Origin: Pseudomonadota bacterium
Lineage (GTDB): Bacteria > Pseudomonadota > Alphaproteobacteria > Caulobacterales > Aquidulcibacteraceae
NCBI GenBank assembly: GCA_023461135.1
Contig: JAEWNX010000066.1
Coordinates: 1-5,869 of the forward strand
Reading direction: 5' to 3'
DNA: 5,869 bases
In this document: positions 5,043 to 5,869 of the stretch, one piece after another
Position numbering within the stretch: position 1 is the first letter of the stretch
Layout of the letters: each line of letters begins with the position of its first letter
Translations under genes and position numbers: made by a program
The notes under the pieces: model-generated
The model's input: the letters and a program-made list of their open reading frames with translations, nothing else
What the model was told of the DNA's origin: nothing
Database searches by the model: none

Positions 5043-5112
5043 GTAGCAACGAATCTCAGACTAGCACCGTCTGGGGTTAAAGCGGAGTAGCTCGCCGCGA
5101 CGAAAGAGCACG

Positions 5113-5295
5113 ATGGTAATCACTTTTGATGACGCGCCCATTGTGAAGCTCGCGCTTCGCTTGGGCTACTGGCAGCACGTCATCGCTGCATACTTCAGCG
5201 AAAACCAAGGCCGCATCTCAGAAATCAAGACCGGCAAGCTGTTTCCAAGCGCACCGGTTGCGGATCACTTGCCGCCTGATTTTCCGCCCTTGTGA
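5113..5295 (+). CDS. Small HTH-like DNA-binding protein (60 aa)
   Basis: The product starts MVITFDDAPIVKLALRLGYW and continues QHVIAAYFSENQGRISEIKT, ending LPPDFPPL. Residues about 20-40 (QH-x-IAAYF-x-x-NQGRISEI-x-TGK) follow the pattern of a helix-turn-helix in which NQGRISE is the recognition helix. I know this pattern from short uncharacterised proteins in Proteobacteria. It would therefore be a small DNA-binding regulator (inference). The ATG at 5113 has a loose purine-rich site (GAAAGAG) about 6 nt upstream. The gene is divergent from the transposase and convergent with the 51-aa gene on the minus strand, overlapping its last 31 bases. The conserved-looking LPPDFPP tail lies inside that overlap. 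It could control itself or its neighbours, but no target is shown. Confidence 0.65.
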   Translation: MVITFDDAPIVKLALRLGYWQHVIAAYFSENQGRISEIKTGKLFPSAPVADHLPPDFPPL

Positions 5296-5420
5296 TCGGA
5301 AGGCCGTTTGCGCTTCGGTGCAGGCGGCTTTCCTTTCGCCTTGGCCGCGCCGCGCAGCGCTTGCTCGAAACGGCGCTCCGCTTCGGCTTCGCTATACTGA
5401 TCCTTGGGTTTCTTCGACAT
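5265..5420 (-). CDS. Small charged protein of unknown function (51 aa)
   Basis: From ATG at 5420 the product is MSKKPKDQYSEAEAERRFEQ, then ALRGAAKAKGKPPAPKRKRP, then a Gly/Lys tail (HKGGKSGGK). The pattern SEAEAERRFE-x-ALRGA-x-x-x-x-KP-x-P-x-KRK is familiar to me from many small hypothetical proteins of alphaproteobacteria, often near mobile or accessory genes. It has an amphipathic N-terminal helix (9-27) and a disordered, basic C-terminus, which would suit binding nucleic acid or a partner protein (inference). There is no good ribosome binding site. Its start codon overlaps that of the plus-strand gene at 5419, and its 3' end overlaps the HTH-like gene by 31 bp. The terminator at 4955-4997 is the first suitable one downstream. 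Confidence 0.65.
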   Translation of the reverse strand: MSKKPKDQYSEAEAERRFEQALRGAAKAKGKPPAPKRKRPSDHKGGKSGGK

Positions 5421-5869
5421 GACGAAGCGTTCGCCCCCGTTGTTTGCCTCACTGGCAAAGGTCAAAAGCGCTCATACCAAGTTGGTTGAACTTGGACAGG
5501 CGATCAATGCCTTTGTCGATGAAACGAAGTTCGCCTTGCGAGCCGAGAAACACGATGGGCTCACCTACGTAATTGGCTGTGTGAACCAAACCCCCGACGA
5601 GTCCCTCTCGCTCAAGGCTGGCGAGGTGTCCGTCCAGCTCCGCGACGCCCTGGATAAGATGGCTGTCGCGTTGATCGTCAAGAACGACCGAGGCGCGTCC
5701 GGCGTCCACTTCCCCTTCAGCGGAATGGACAAAGTGACAGGGAAGTTTGAGCCATTCCCAGCGCCCCGGCACGCCCACTTGGAAAAGAAATTCACGCCCG
5801 AACAGTGGAAGCTGATCGTCGCGCAAGGCCCACATCCCGCTGGAAACCGGACCCTGTGGGGTGTGAACC
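5419..5869 (+). CDS. Unknown protein, N-terminal 150 residues (runs off the right edge)
   Basis: The frame from ATG at 5419 stays open for 150 codons to the window end with GC-ending codons, and it reads like a real protein. It has an amphipathic N-terminal helix (AKVKSAHTKLVELGQAINAF), a beta-rich section (LTYVIGCVNQTPDESLSLKA), then VQLRDALDKMAVALIVKN (72-89), VHFPFSGMDK, FEPFPAPRH, KKFTPEQWKLIVAQ and NRTLWGVN. The R-x-ALD-x-x-A helix followed by FPF and TPEQW resembles uncharacterised proteins in which an 'LRSALDHLA' helix precedes an 'FPI' segment. No enzymatic role is known to me. There is no signal peptide or membrane segment in this part. There is no clear ribosome binding site, and an in-frame TTG at 5404 is an alternative start. 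The minus-strand frame over the same bases looks like its shadow. Confidence 0.72.
   Translation, partial: MTKRSPPLFASLAKVKSAHTKLVELGQAINAFVDETKFALRAEKHDGLTYVIGCVNQTPDESLSLKAGEVSVQLRDALDKMAVALIVKNDRGASGVHFPFSGMDKVTGKFEPFPAPRHAHLEKKFTPEQWKLIVAQGPHPAGNRTLWGVN

Larger units (their letters stand above)
4784..5112. other. 329-bp intergenic region with promoter, terminator and hairpins
   Basis: This stretch lies between the divergent starts of the transposase (4783, minus) and the HTH-like protein (5113, plus). It holds the transposase promoter and operator-like repeat at 4790-4822, a minus-strand terminator at 4955-4997, a bulged stem-loop at 5007-5042 and a small hairpin at 5057-5073. Bases 4823-4954 show nothing I can name. 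Two plus-strand frames (about 4828-5046 and 4899-5090) use TTG starts, run through the hairpins and look unlike proteins. Confidence 0.5.

Noticed and set aside
4828..5090. Two plus-strand frames (72 and 63 codons) upstream of the HTH-like gene
   Set aside because: Both need TTG starts, lack ribosome binding sites and run through the terminator and stem-loops. Their products look random.
5449..5835. 128-codon minus-strand open frame
   Set aside because: The plus strand over the same bases gives a longer open frame with protein-like motifs (LRDALDKMA, FPFSGMDK, TPEQW). The minus frame looks like its shadow.
1..5869. CRISPR array or tandem repeats
   Set aside because: No regularly spaced direct repeats were seen. 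The repeats present are isolated inverted pairs.

Overview
The window reads as a piece of a GC-rich alphaproteobacterial chromosome. This is inferred from the GC-ending codons, the small lipoproteins and the style of the small proteins; a Caulobacterales or Hyphomonadaceae-like host is a guess. No rRNA, tRNA or CRISPR array was seen. Both ends cut through genes.

Layout: (1) Bases 1-316, minus strand, hold the N-terminal part of a SLATT-domain two-TM membrane protein, a family of predicted pore-forming effectors in bacterial conflict systems. (2) Bases 317-887 are mostly non-coding and rich in inverted repeats, including a 21-bp pair at 752-772/805-825. (3) Bases 888-2556 look like ordinary chromosome: an unknown helical cytoplasmic protein (+), a lipoprotein (-) whose stop shares a 12-bp palindrome with its neighbour's stop, and a divergently transcribed DUF3574 lipoprotein (+). 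(4) Bases 2558-3067 (-) are a nuclease-like (SNase-fold) lipoprotein gene broken by an in-frame amber codon. Two of the three expected catalytic residues are also replaced. (5) Bases 3158-4783 (-) carry a two-TM protein of unknown role, a 51-aa basic glycine/lysine-rich protein and a full-length IS1595-family transposase. The transposase has a strong sigma-70-like promoter overlapped by a perfect inverted repeat. No terminal inverted repeats were found around it. (6) Bases 4784-5112 hold hairpins, one a minus-strand intrinsic terminator. (7) Bases 5113-5869 hold a compact trio: a 60-aa HTH-like protein (+), a 51-aa charged protein (-) converging on it with a 31-bp overlap, and an unknown protein (+) that runs off the end. 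The starts of the last two share one CATG.

The middle looks like a stable backbone, while both flanks (SLATT; transposase plus small-protein cluster) look accessory. No complete multi-gene defence system can be shown inside these limits. The best leads are the edge SLATT gene, the small-gene trio whose terminator placement predicts a long antisense transcript over the HTH gene, and the decaying nuclease. All functions are from sequence recognition only; no database search was possible.
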